A DNA stretch of 64,000 bases, taken from NCBI RefSeq assembly GCF_000299875.1, contig NZ_AMRK01000001.1:248001-312000 (forward strand), read 5' to 3'. The notes under the pieces are model-generated. The model was not told where the DNA came from, did not search any database, and saw only the letters and a list, made by a program, of their open reading frames with translations. The first letter of the stretch is position 1; every line of letters starts with the position of its first letter. Made by a program: the position numbers and the translations under genes. The DNA comes from Celeribacter baekdonensis B30 (GTDB lineage: Bacteria; Pseudomonadota; Alphaproteobacteria; Rhodobacterales; Rhodobacteraceae). Shown piece by piece: positions 56,626 to 64,000 of the stretch.

Positions 56626-57423
56626 TCAATCCGGCAAAGACCCGGCGATTTTATCGGCAAGCTCCGTCAAAGCTCCGGTAAAGGTTTCAAGTGCCTTACC
56701 GGTGCTCATGGCGCTGCGAATCCAGATGATGGAGACACAGCCCAAAACATTTCCACCCGACCTGACGGGAACCGCAAGCGATGCTGTTTGGGCGCGAAAT
56801 TCGCCGCTGTCGCGAATGGCGATGCCACGCGCGCGGGTCTGTTCAAACAATTGGCCCAACCAGCGCTGTTCCAAAAACGGAACATCCTCGGGATCATTGA
56901 GCCGACGCAGGTGCTCCAGGATCACCCCCCGTTCCTCATCCGAACAAAAACTCAGATAGGCCCGCCCCGCAGAGGTGCGCAACACCGGCAGTTTATATCC
57001 CGTCATGCCTCTGTCGATCGACAGGGGAGACCGGCCATGGGTGGTTTCCTGAATCACCATCGCCGCATTGTTGTAAATGGTCAGATCGAGCGGCCAGACA
57101 AGCCGTTGGCCATATTGCGCAAACAAAGGCCCCGCCGCCTGTGACAGCTCAGAGGTCAGCGCATAGCCATCTCCCAAAGCGGCGGCAAACCGCGTCACAC
57201 GTACGTAATTCGAGGTGGCGGAAAAGGCGACGTAGCCCAGTTCCTCCAGCGTCTCCAAAAGCCGGTACACGGTCGGACGCGGCAAATTCAGCGCTTTGGC
57301 AATTTCACCGGGGCGGGTTTCGCCCATCCGGTTCACATAGCGCAAAATGGCAAGCCCGCGCGCAAGGGCGCGCACGGACCCACCAGAAGCGGTCGCAGGT
57401 GTGTCGGAACCAGAGGCAATCAT
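56626..57423 (-). CDS. IclR-family transcriptional regulator (MhpR-like)
   Basis: 265 aa. Winged helix at the N-terminus (RALARGLAILRYVNRMGETRPGEIAKALNLPRPTVYRLLETLEELGYV, about residues 18-66), followed by the IclR effector-binding GAF-like domain (VLRTSAGRAYLSFCSDEER, LAVPVRSGGNVLGCVSII). Resembles MhpR, the activator of hydroxyphenylpropionate genes. Same strand as and 38 bp downstream of the FAH gene, so it may be the last gene of the catabolic operon. Candidate binder of the two TGTCC-N7-GGAC palindromes. Confidence 0.9.
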   Translation of the reverse strand: MIASGSDTPATASGGSVRALARGLAILRYVNRMGETRPGEIAKALNLPRPTVYRLLETLEELGYVAFSATSNYVRVTRFAAALGDGYALTSELSQAAGPLFAQYGQRLVWPLDLTIYNNAAMVIQETTHGRSPLSIDRGMTGYKLPVLRTSAGRAYLSFCSDEERGVILEHLRRLNDPEDVPFLEQRWLGQLFEQTRARGIAIRDSGEFRAQTASLAVPVRSGGNVLGCVSIIWIRSAMSTGKALETFTGALTELADKIAGSLPD

Positions 57424-57461
57424 CGGTTTAGACTGTCACACTCCGCCCCCGCGCGTAAGCC

Positions 57462-58304
57462 TTAGACTTCGGCTTTGACCGGGTTTGACAAAATGCCGAC
57501 GCCCGACACTTCGACCTCACAAAGATCGCCGTCTTTCATGAACAAGGGTGGCGTGCGACGCGCGCCAACCCCACCCGGCGTGCCGGACACAATCACGTCG
57601 CCGGGCAACAGCGGCAGGATGGTCGAACAATAGGCAATCAAACGCGGGATCGAACAGACCAGCATATCCAGCGTTGTGTCTTGCACCGTTTCGCCATTCA
57701 ACCGGGTTTGGAGCCGCATTTTGGTGTGATCTTCGATCTCATCCGCCGTCACCATCCAAGGGCCAAAACCACCCGTCCCGGCAAATGTTTTGCCCGGCAT
57801 GAATTGATGCGTGTGTTTTTGCCAATCACGCACGGACCCGTCGTTGTAACAAGCATAGCCCGCGACATAACCCATCGCATCCGCTTCTGAAATGCGACGG
57901 CCCTCTTTGCCGATGATCACGGCGACCTCGCCCTCATAGTCGAATTTATCCGATTCAAGCGGTTTGATCAGCGGCGCATTATGCCCGATCTGCGAGCCCT
58001 GATAGCGCGCGAACAACACCGGGTTCGGGGTCTCTTCGCGGCCCGTTTCCTCGATATGGGCGTGATAGTTCAGGCCGACACAGATGATTTTGTCCGGGTT
58101 CGGAATGACCGGTTCGTGGGTCACATCGTCAAAACCATAATCCGCCTCGGCAGAGACCAAGGCTGCGGCGGCAGCCATGTCGCCTGTGGCCAAAAAATCG
58201 CGCAGCGTCGGCGCGTCAAAGCGTTTGCCGAGATCGACGATGCCAGCCTCATTGACGAGACCATATGAGGACGTGCCGTCCTTGGTAAAAGAGCAAAGTT
58301 TCAT
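57462..58304 (-). CDS. Fumarylacetoacetate-hydrolase-family enzyme
   Basis: 280 aa from ATG 58304 (the ORF extends to 58337 within the hydroxylase gene). KIICVGLNYHAHIEETGRE and DKFDYEGEVAVIIGKEGR contain the FAH-type catalytic and metal ligands (E-x-E pattern, here YEGEVA), and DVIVSGTPGGVGARRTPPLFMKDGD is the C-terminal signature. Family members hydrolyse C-C bonds of ring-cleavage products or isomerise them. Position directly after an extradiol dioxygenase and a hydroxylase suggests hydrolysis of a meta-cleavage product. Confidence 0.9.
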   Translation of the reverse strand: MKLCSFTKDGTSSYGLVNEAGIVDLGKRFDAPTLRDFLATGDMAAAAALVSAEADYGFDDVTHEPVIPNPDKIICVGLNYHAHIEETGREETPNPVLFARYQGSQIGHNAPLIKPLESDKFDYEGEVAVIIGKEGRRISEADAMGYVAGYACYNDGSVRDWQKHTHQFMPGKTFAGTGGFGPWMVTADEIEDHTKMRLQTRLNGETVQDTTLDMLVCSIPRLIAYCSTILPLLPGDVIVSGTPGGVGARRTPPLFMKDGDLCEVEVSGVGILSNPVKAEV

Positions 58305-58308
58305 TGTA

Positions 58309-59802
58309 TCAGACCCGTTCAGGTTGTTGCGTTTCAATTGGATTTGGGAGCACGAGGGTCAAAAGCGCCGCAAGCTCCTCTTTGGTATTGGCCCCGCCCA
58401 GCGTATAACGGTCGGGACGCAAAACAGTGGCGCGGGCACCAAGGCGCGCGAGGTGATCGGCGGCGTTTGATGTGTTCGTGGTGACCAAGGCGACACCATC
58501 GGGCAGGCTCAAACCCTGCGCTAAATCCGCCTCAGAGACGACGACAAACTGATGGCGATAGACATCATCCATCAGCCGCCCGTCGGTCAGGCGCGGCTGA
58601 CCAAACAGACGCCCCGCGAGATCGCCGACACCGATCCCCTCGCCCAAAGGCGGCGCGATGCTTTCCATCCGTGCGGAGCCATCGGTGCTTGGCAAAGCGG
58701 CGCGCAGCGCCGCTTCGGTGCCCGCAGTGTTGATCAAGCCACCCAACCGCACGGCGGTTTGGATATATTCGCGGGCATTGGGTTTGCGCTCGCTCTCGTA
58801 GCTGTCCAGCAATGCCTCTGCGGCTTTGCCCGTCACCTTGCCCTTACAAATCAACGCCAATTTCCAATAGAGATTGGCAACGTCGCGGGTGCCCGCACAC
58901 ATGCCCTGTCCCATGAACGGCGGGGTTTGGTGACAGGCATCACCGGCCAACAAAAGCCGCCCCTTGCGCCACTCATTGGCAACGAGAGAGTGGAACACAT
59001 AGACCGCTGTGCGCTCCAAATCGGCCTCATCTGGTGTCAACCAATCGGCGAGCAACTCCCACACCCGTTCCGGTTTGGAAATCTCATTTGTATCCTCATC
59101 GGGCTTGACCGTGATCTCCCACCGCCGCCGCATCCCCGGCACCCGCACATAGGTGGCGGGGCGGTCGGGGCGGCAATATTGGATCGAATGGTCGCCGAGC
59201 TCGGGCTTGTCCTGTTTCAGGATCGCATCGACCACCAGCCAGCGTTCGTGAAAGCCGTAATCTTCCATCCCGGTTTCGATATAGCGCCGCACCAGCGAGC
59301 GCGCGCCGTCACAGCCGACAACATAGCTTGCGGTGACGCGCTCGACCTTGCCACAGGACATGTCTTCGAACCGCAGCTCGACCACATCGCCTTGATCATC
59401 AATGTTGAACACATCGCAGCGGGTGCGAATGGTGACCTCTTTGCGGGCGGTCAGGTTGGTTCGCAGCACCTCTTCGAGATCGGGCTGGTGAAAGCGGAAA
59501 TTCGAGCGCCAGCCTTGCGGCCCTTCGCCCTGTGGGCGCGGCCAGTCCAGCAACAGTTTGCCGTCAGCATCGACAAATTGCATCCCCGGATGCAGCGCCG
59601 TTTTGGGTTCCATCTCGTCGGCGATGCCAATCCACTGAAACACCCGCATCACTTCGGCGTCAAAATGCACCGCGCGTGGCAGGTGATAGGCCGCGCTTTC
59701 GCGATCCAAAACCAGCGTTTTTACCCCGCATTGACCCAAAAGATGAGCCAAAGTTGCGCCCGCAGGGCCATAGCCCACGATGGCGACATCATAGTGTTCC
59801 AT
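58309..59802 (-). CDS. MhpA-like FAD-dependent aromatic hydroxylase
   Basis: 497 aa class A flavin monooxygenase. DVAIVGYGPAGATLAHLLGQCG is the FAD dinucleotide fold, YVVGCDGARSLVRR the DG motif, and GRLLLAGDACHQTPPFMGQGMCAGTRDVANLYWKL the GD motif. Hydrolase-dioxygenase neighbours and the phrase-level similarity to 3-(3-hydroxyphenyl)propionate hydroxylase suggest ortho-hydroxylation of a monohydroxylated aromatic acid. Start at 59802 chosen by homology (MEHYDVAIVG); the upstream extension to 59847 is overlapping sequence. 2 bp after the dioxygenase stop. Confidence 0.9.
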   Translation of the reverse strand: MEHYDVAIVGYGPAGATLAHLLGQCGVKTLVLDRESAAYHLPRAVHFDAEVMRVFQWIGIADEMEPKTALHPGMQFVDADGKLLLDWPRPQGEGPQGWRSNFRFHQPDLEEVLRTNLTARKEVTIRTRCDVFNIDDQGDVVELRFEDMSCGKVERVTASYVVGCDGARSLVRRYIETGMEDYGFHERWLVVDAILKQDKPELGDHSIQYCRPDRPATYVRVPGMRRRWEITVKPDEDTNEISKPERVWELLADWLTPDEADLERTAVYVFHSLVANEWRKGRLLLAGDACHQTPPFMGQGMCAGTRDVANLYWKLALICKGKVTGKAAEALLDSYESERKPNAREYIQTAVRLGGLINTAGTEAALRAALPSTDGSARMESIAPPLGEGIGVGDLAGRLFGQPRLTDGRLMDDVYRHQFVVVSEADLAQGLSLPDGVALVTTNTSNAADHLARLGARATVLRPDRYTLGGANTKEELAALLTLVLPNPIETQQPERV

Positions 59803-59804
59803 AG

Positions 59805-60785
59805 TTATTTTCCCTGTTTGGTCAGTTCGCCGAAAAGCCATGGGCAATCGGCCACGGGTGGCGCACGCCGCCCCCGTGCGGCGGCATCCAGACGCATATC
59901 GCGCAGGCGTTTGCGCCCAGTGTCTTCGGTGAGATAAAGTCGTTCATGGCCCCAGAAGCTCGGCCCATCATGGGTCTCATGCGGCTCCCATGTCTCGGGC
60001 TCAATCAACCGGCCGCCCCAGCCGTTTTCGACGAAAAAACCGGACGGCGAATGGGCGTAATAGGAGGTCATGTAATCATTGGTGTGACGGCCCAGCGTAT
60101 AGGCGACGCGGCCCTCCTCCATCTGCGCCAAATCATAGCCTTGGCCCAGATCATCAAGGTTTTGGAATTCGACCATGAAGTGGTGAAAGCCAAGCTGCCC
60201 CGAGCCGACCATGGCAAAGGAATGGTGACGATTGTTGAGGTGGAAAAAGTACAGCCCGTAGGGTTCCAACCCGTAGTCCGAGACGTGAAAGTCCAACAGA
60301 TCGCGATAAAACGGCATCATCACGTCGATGTCTTTGACGTGAAGCACAGCGTGCCCCATGCCCAAAGGCCCGGTCATGAAACCATCAATCGGCCGCCCCG
60401 GCACAAACGGATCGGTGGCGATCATCGGTTTGTAAAACAGCTCAACCCGGTTGCCACCCGGATCTTTGAACCAAATCATATCTTCGACAAACCGGCGATC
60501 CGCGAGTTCTTTGGTGGCCATCGCGACGGCCACGCCAGCGGCATCAAGACGGGCGGCATAGGCTTGCAAATCTTCACAGGCCGCGACCTCAAAGCCCAGA
60601 AACGCCAGTGTTTCACCGGGTTCGTCAGAGACCAAAAGCCGCTGGACCTTGTCATCCATGCGAAACGCCAGCGCCTTGCCGCCACGGTCGATCTTTTGCA
60701 TGCCCAGCAGTTTGCCGGCAAAATCTCCCCAGTCGTCGAGCTTGTCAGAGCGCACACCGAGATAGCCCAGAGCAATGATTGCCAT
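59805..60785 (-). CDS. Extradiol ring-cleavage dioxygenase (VOC, type I)
   Basis: 326 aa with two VOC modules, of the 2,3-dihydroxybiphenyl 1,2-dioxygenase type. Expected Fe ligands: His in GMGHAVLHVKD, His in GFHHFMVEFQ and Glu in SGFFVENGWGGRLIE. NRVELFYKPM closes module 1. Start 60785 follows GGAG by 7 nt; 60800 is a second ATG. First gene of the catabolic operon. Cleaves a catechol-type product of the downstream hydroxylase. Confidence 0.92.
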   Translation of the reverse strand: MAIIALGYLGVRSDKLDDWGDFAGKLLGMQKIDRGGKALAFRMDDKVQRLLVSDEPGETLAFLGFEVAACEDLQAYAARLDAAGVAVAMATKELADRRFVEDMIWFKDPGGNRVELFYKPMIATDPFVPGRPIDGFMTGPLGMGHAVLHVKDIDVMMPFYRDLLDFHVSDYGLEPYGLYFFHLNNRHHSFAMVGSGQLGFHHFMVEFQNLDDLGQGYDLAQMEEGRVAYTLGRHTNDYMTSYYAHSPSGFFVENGWGGRLIEPETWEPHETHDGPSFWGHERLYLTEDTGRKRLRDMRLDAAARGRRAPPVADCPWLFGELTKQGK

Positions 60786-60861
60786 GGTGTTCTCCATCAT
60801 TTGTTCAGGAATACCTCATTTTATAGGCCAAATGGCCCAATCCCGAGGCGTCATCTCCGCC

Positions 60862-60878
60862 CGTCCGCACTGTGGACA
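60862..60878 (-). promoter_or_regulatory. Palindromic operator upstream of the dioxygenase operon (inferred)
   Basis: On the minus strand TGTCCACAGTGCGGACG, a 17-mer with TGTCC-N7-GGAC layout. It shares 12 of 17 positions with the palindrome before the TRAP operon and lies in the 106-bp spacer between the dioxygenase start and the TRAP binding-protein stop. Confidence 0.55.
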
Positions 60879-60891
60879 GACGGAGAGAAGA

Positions 60892-61902
60892 TCAGCGCGC
60901 AGAAACCTCGCGCGCGCGGGTCAGCACAGCTTCGGCTGCTGCCGGATCGGCCTGCTCGGCCACCCATTTGGCCGGAGCTTCCGCCAATGCCGCATCCCAT
61001 GCCGCATGACCTGCTTCATCGAGTTCGACAAAGGTCACCTCGCCCGCCGCGCGAAACGCCGCTTCGACCTCGGCATCGGTTTGATCGACAACGGAGGCGA
61101 TCCATTCGGCCGTGGCCCGACCGGACATCTCATCCAACACGGCTTTGTCCGCCTCCGACAGGCCCTCATAGGTGCGTTTGTTCATCAAAACGGCCATGGG
61201 CGAGGAGATGAAACGCGCAGTGGTGATATAGGGTGCGACTTCGTTGAGGCGGAAGGTGCGATAGGCGTCCATCACCCAAACCGCACCCGAGACCACACCG
61301 CGTTCAAGGTTTTCATAGACCTGTGGTGCTGGAATAGACACGCCTGACGCGCCCAGAAGATCAAACAGGGTCGAGCCAAATTTCGACGGGGTGCGCAGTT
61401 TCAAACCGTTGAGATCGGCAGGCGTGGCGGCGGCGGCGTCCGTCATGAAAAAGCGGTAGCCCGGCGTGGTGAACAGGGCGATCACTTTGTAATCGGCATA
61501 TTCCGCGCTCAACGCACCGTCTTCGTCCAGCGCATTGAGGATCGCGGTGCCCTGCGCCGATGTTGCCACCAGACCCGGCACTTCGACCACACCTGACATC
61601 GGGAATAGACCCGGCGTATAGGTCGGCACAACCAGCGCCACATCGGCCACACCCGCTTTGACCAATTCCGCCTGTGCGGGCGGTGCGCCAAGGATGGAGC
61701 CAGGGTAGAGTTTAAAGGACGCGCCTTTGGACAGCTTCGGGTTGACCTCGTCGATCCAAGCTTGCAGCACTTTCGACGAATAGAACCCCTGTGCAGGCTC
61801 AAAAGACGACACGCGCATTTCGCGCGCCTCTGCCATAGACGCGGCAAAAGACAGGCCTAGGGCAAGCGCCACAGTGGTGGCTTTGAGTAGAGTTTTGATC
61901 AT
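60892..61902 (-). CDS. TRAP transporter substrate-binding protein (DctP family)
   Basis: 336 aa periplasmic protein; signal peptide KTLLKATTVALALGLSFAASMAEA. YPGSILGAPPAQAELVKAGVADVALVVPTY and ERGVVSGAVWVMDAYRTFRLNEVAPYITTARF are DctP hallmarks; the Arg of LRTPSKFGS is expected to bind a carboxylate. GGAGGAAACT precedes the ATG at 61902. Likely imports the aromatic acid degraded by the adjacent operon. Gene order DctQ-DctM-DctP. Confidence 0.93.
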   Translation of the reverse strand: MIKTLLKATTVALALGLSFAASMAEAREMRVSSFEPAQGFYSSKVLQAWIDEVNPKLSKGASFKLYPGSILGAPPAQAELVKAGVADVALVVPTYTPGLFPMSGVVEVPGLVATSAQGTAILNALDEDGALSAEYADYKVIALFTTPGYRFFMTDAAAATPADLNGLKLRTPSKFGSTLFDLLGASGVSIPAPQVYENLERGVVSGAVWVMDAYRTFRLNEVAPYITTARFISSPMAVLMNKRTYEGLSEADKAVLDEMSGRATAEWIASVVDQTDAEVEAAFRAAGEVTFVELDEAGHAAWDAALAEAPAKWVAEQADPAAAEAVLTRAREVSAR

Positions 61903-61923
61903 AGTTTCCTCCCGTTTTTCTGA

Positions 61924-63225
61924 TCAGATCGCATGGTAGGGCAGCCAAATGACAAGCGCGGGCAGAGCAATAATGATCCCCACGCGAATGAAATCGGCTA
62001 TGACAAAAGGGGCCGCCCCTTTCCAAAGCTCAGTGAGCTTGACGTCCGGTGCGACGGTTTTAAGGACAAAAAGGTTCATGCCGACGGGCGGGGTAATTAG
62101 TCCCATTTCCACCACCATCACGGCAAAAATCCCGAACCACACAAGGTCGATCCCCGCCGCCTGCGCCACCGGCACGAACAGTGGCACGGTGAGCAACAGC
62201 ATCGCCAGGCTGTCCATCAACGTGCCCAAGACCAGATAGATCGCCAGCATCAACAAGATCACCAATAGCGGTTGGTCCAGGATGCCGGAAAACAACCCGG
62301 TGAGGGAAAATGGCAGGCCAGAGAGAGCCAGGAAAAAGTTAAACAAGTTCGCGCCGATCAACACCAGATAGAGCGCACCACAAGTCATCGCCGTGTCCAT
62401 GATCGCGGACATGAAACCTTCAAAGGACAAACGCCGCGCCAGCAAACCATAGGCCAAAACCACGGCGGCCCCGATGGCGGCGGTTTCATTGGCGGTGAAC
62501 ACGCCGGAATAAAGCCCACCCATGATCAGGCCAAAAATACCGACCGGGGGCAGCAATTCCTTAATCGCGCTGCGCCGTTCCGGACCTTCGGCTCGCACCC
62601 GCTGTGGTGCCACAGACCACCCCATCCAGATCGGCACCCAGATCGCCAGACAGTACAGTAGAACAGCCAAAAAGATCGGTCCGGCCGTGGCCAAAAGCAG
62701 GTCACGAATGGATTGCTCGGCAATAAAGGCATAGATCACCAGGACCGTTGACGGCGGGATCAGAATACCAAGCGTGCCTCCCGCAGCCACCGACCCGGCG
62801 GAGAGCGAGCGCGAATACCCGGCGGCTTTCATTTCCGGCAAGGCAATCCGGCCCATGGTGGCGGTGGTGGCCAAGGACGACCCGGAGATCATCCCAAACC
62901 CCGCCGACGCGCCAATCGTTGCCAGTGCCAAGCCGCCACGACGGTGTCCGATCAGCACAGACATGGATTGATAGAGCTTGGTCGAAAGCCCGCTGCGCGC
63001 GGCCAAATTGCCCATCATCACAAACAGCGGCAACATGGTCAGCGTGTAGTTGGTCAGACTGTCCCATGTCGTTGTCGCGCCAATCGCCATGGCACCGGGC
63101 AAGCCGATGATCATGGCCGATCCCAACACACCGACAAGACCAAGGGCGACAGCAACCGGCACTTCGAGAAAGATCATCACGATCGCGGCAAAGAACCCCA
63201 TGCCACCCAAAAGCATCCCACTCAT
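61924..63225 (-). CDS. TRAP transporter large permease (DctM family)
   Basis: 433 aa with about 12 membrane segments. AASAGFGMISGSSLATTATMGRIALPEMKAAGYSRSLS (residues about 107-145) is the conserved DctM block, and GLITPPVGMNLFVLK its C-terminal counterpart. Start at 63225 (ATG shares the stop of the small permease: TGATG); the GTG at 63231 is less likely. AAGGA precedes it. Forms the sodium-coupled channel with DctQ. Confidence 0.93.
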   Translation of the reverse strand: MSGMLLGGMGFFAAIVMIFLEVPVAVALGLVGVLGSAMIIGLPGAMAIGATTTWDSLTNYTLTMLPLFVMMGNLAARSGLSTKLYQSMSVLIGHRRGGLALATIGASAGFGMISGSSLATTATMGRIALPEMKAAGYSRSLSAGSVAAGGTLGILIPPSTVLVIYAFIAEQSIRDLLLATAGPIFLAVLLYCLAIWVPIWMGWSVAPQRVRAEGPERRSAIKELLPPVGIFGLIMGGLYSGVFTANETAAIGAAVVLAYGLLARRLSFEGFMSAIMDTAMTCGALYLVLIGANLFNFFLALSGLPFSLTGLFSGILDQPLLVILLMLAIYLVLGTLMDSLAMLLLTVPLFVPVAQAAGIDLVWFGIFAVMVVEMGLITPPVGMNLFVLKTVAPDVKLTELWKGAAPFVIADFIRVGIIIALPALVIWLPYHAI

Positions 63226-63710
63226 CACCAATCCTTCTCATTTTTCACGGAGAACCAAACCGCCGCCAGCGCGGCGACAAGAGCGGCCAAGAGGGTGAGC
63301 GTCACCACCATCAGCGCCATCGACACCGGCACGCCCAAATCGGCGGTGGTTTCGGGTGAGCCCAGTTTGGACAGGGTGTTTTCGGCCAAAATCCAAAACA
63401 AAAGCCCGGCAAAGATCAGCGACGCGATACTGCCGACAACGCCCAAAGGCCGGGTGAACCGGTTTGGCGACAGTTCGGACAACAGCTTGGCCGTCACATG
63501 GGTCCGTTTCGCGTAACAGACCGGCATCGACAGCAGCGCACCCAAACCAATGGACAGGGATGTCAGTTCAATGGCGGCAGGCACATTCATACCCGCAACC
63601 GCCCGCAAAATCACATCCGTCACGGTCACCCCAGCTCCAAACAGAAAGCAGGATGCAGCGGCAGCCAAGAAGGTATTTGATATGCGCTTTTTATATTTTC
63701 CGTTGATCAT
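63225..63710 (-). CDS. TRAP transporter small permease (DctQ family)
   Basis: 161 aa, four hydrophobic segments (FLAAAASCFLFGAGVTVTDVILR; ELTSLSIGLGALLSMPVCYAKRTHV; FTRPLGVVGSIASLIFAGLLFWI; MALMVVTLTLLAALVAALAAVWF), the standard DctQ arrangement; residue ranges are short stretches of each helix. ATG at 63710 overlaps the stop of a 28-codon leader ORF by 4 bp. First structural gene of the transporter operon. Confidence 0.88.
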   Translation of the reverse strand: MINGKYKKRISNTFLAAAASCFLFGAGVTVTDVILRAVAGMNVPAAIELTSLSIGLGALLSMPVCYAKRTHVTAKLLSELSPNRFTRPLGVVGSIASLIFAGLLFWILAENTLSKLGSPETTADLGVPVSMALMVVTLTLLAALVAALAAVWFSVKNEKDW

Positions 63711-63793
63711 GCCGCGCGCCCTTCAGAGCTTTTATGCGCAGCTAAAACCCGCCCCCCGCGCTGTCGCGCAAAGGGAAACCTGTGCGTTTCCAT
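63707..63793 (-). CDS. 28-aa leader ORF coupled to dctQ
   Basis: ATG at 63793 follows GGAGG by 6 nt, the best ribosome site in the region. It encodes METHRFPFARQRGGRVLAAH... (28 codons; basic, soluble). Its TGA overlaps the dctQ ATG (ATGA, 63707-63710). No homology recognised; probably a translational-coupling leader, possibly a real microprotein. Confidence 0.55.
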   Translation of the reverse strand: METHRFPFARQRGGRVLAAHKSSEGRAA

Positions 63794-63867
63794 GGCGTTC
63801 CTCCCAACGCTAAGTCATCAAAAACTATATGGCGCGCGGATGTGGGAAAACAGGCTCACCGAAGAGG

Positions 63868-63884
63868 TGTCCGCCAAGCGGACA
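63868..63884. promoter_or_regulatory. Perfect 17-bp palindrome upstream of the TRAP operon
   Basis: TGTCCGC-CAA-GCGGACA, with 7-bp arms, 75 bp upstream of the leader ORF. Same layout as the site in front of the dioxygenase operon. A probable operator for the IclR-type regulator, by placement and similarity only. Confidence 0.6.
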
Positions 63885-64000
63885 GATCCAAGCCAACTCA
63901 AACAAGGGCCTGTCACCGCCCGTATCATCCAATACTGGCCACAGCATAGGCACATCGCACGCCACGGGGGATACTCCAACCACTCTATGGGAGGAGAAAA

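Overview
The window looks like a chromosomal segment of a marine-type alphaproteobacterium, most likely Rhodobacterales (Roseobacter group). The basis is the dnaA-dnaN-recF-gyrB cluster, the family types (TRAP and CUT2 ABC transporters, SorC and IclR regulators, RTX proteins), an RcGTA-type head-spike gene pair, and a G+C-rich coding style in most of the window. No rRNA, tRNA, CRISPR array or insertion sequence was seen.

Layout: (1) 1-4234, two secreted RTX proteins: the C-terminal part of a calcium-binding RTX protein and a complete subtilisin/P-domain/RTX protease. (2) 4227-6273, two overlapping glycosyltransferase genes on the minus strand. (3) 6343-13301, the replication block dnaA-dnaN-recF-gyrB with a LysE-type exporter inserted between recF and gyrB; upstream of dnaA is an approximately 850-bp gene-free stretch. 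(4) 14156-27512, a compact minus-strand catabolic operon: AraM/EgsA-like dehydrogenase, HAD phosphatase, GlpD-like FAD dehydrogenase, XylB-like kinase, complete CUT2 sugar ABC transporter, a second FGGY kinase and a thiamine-diphosphate enzyme. It is driven from a divergent promoter shared with a SorC-family regulator (27685-28695), with a perfect 11-bp inverted repeat in the intergenic region. A phosphorylated polyol or rare sugar is the likely substrate. (5) 28714-31490, yjbF-yjbH exopolysaccharide genes.

(6) 31657-55930, a large Wzx/Wzy-type polysaccharide locus. A minus-strand operon (42756 down to 31657) encodes glycosyltransferases, Gmd, an acetyltransferase, Wzx, Wzy and two sulfotransferase-like proteins. 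Plus- and minus-strand genes around it make GDP-mannose and GDP-fucose (fcl, manC, manB), dTDP-rhamnose (rfbCBDA), and export and regulate chain length (Wzc-like autokinase, Wza-like lipoprotein). The predicted product is a fucose/rhamnose/mannose-containing, possibly sulfated capsule or EPS. Embedded in the operon are homologues of the head-spike base and head-spike fibre of the Rhodobacter gene transfer agent, joined to each other and to a sulfotransferase gene by 1-bp and 4-bp overlaps. Spikes of this type bind capsule on recipient cells, so an adhesin and its probable receptor appear to be encoded together. Part of this operon (about 31.6-39.7 kb) is visibly AT-richer than its surroundings.

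(7) 56061-63793, an aromatic meta-cleavage module: extradiol dioxygenase, MhpA-like hydroxylase, FAH-family hydrolase, IclR regulator, a carboxymuconolactone-decarboxylase-like protein, and a TRAP transporter whose operon begins with a 28-codon leader ORF. Two 17-bp palindromic sites of the same layout (TGTCC-N7-GGAC) lie upstream of the catabolic and the transporter genes and may be the common operator.
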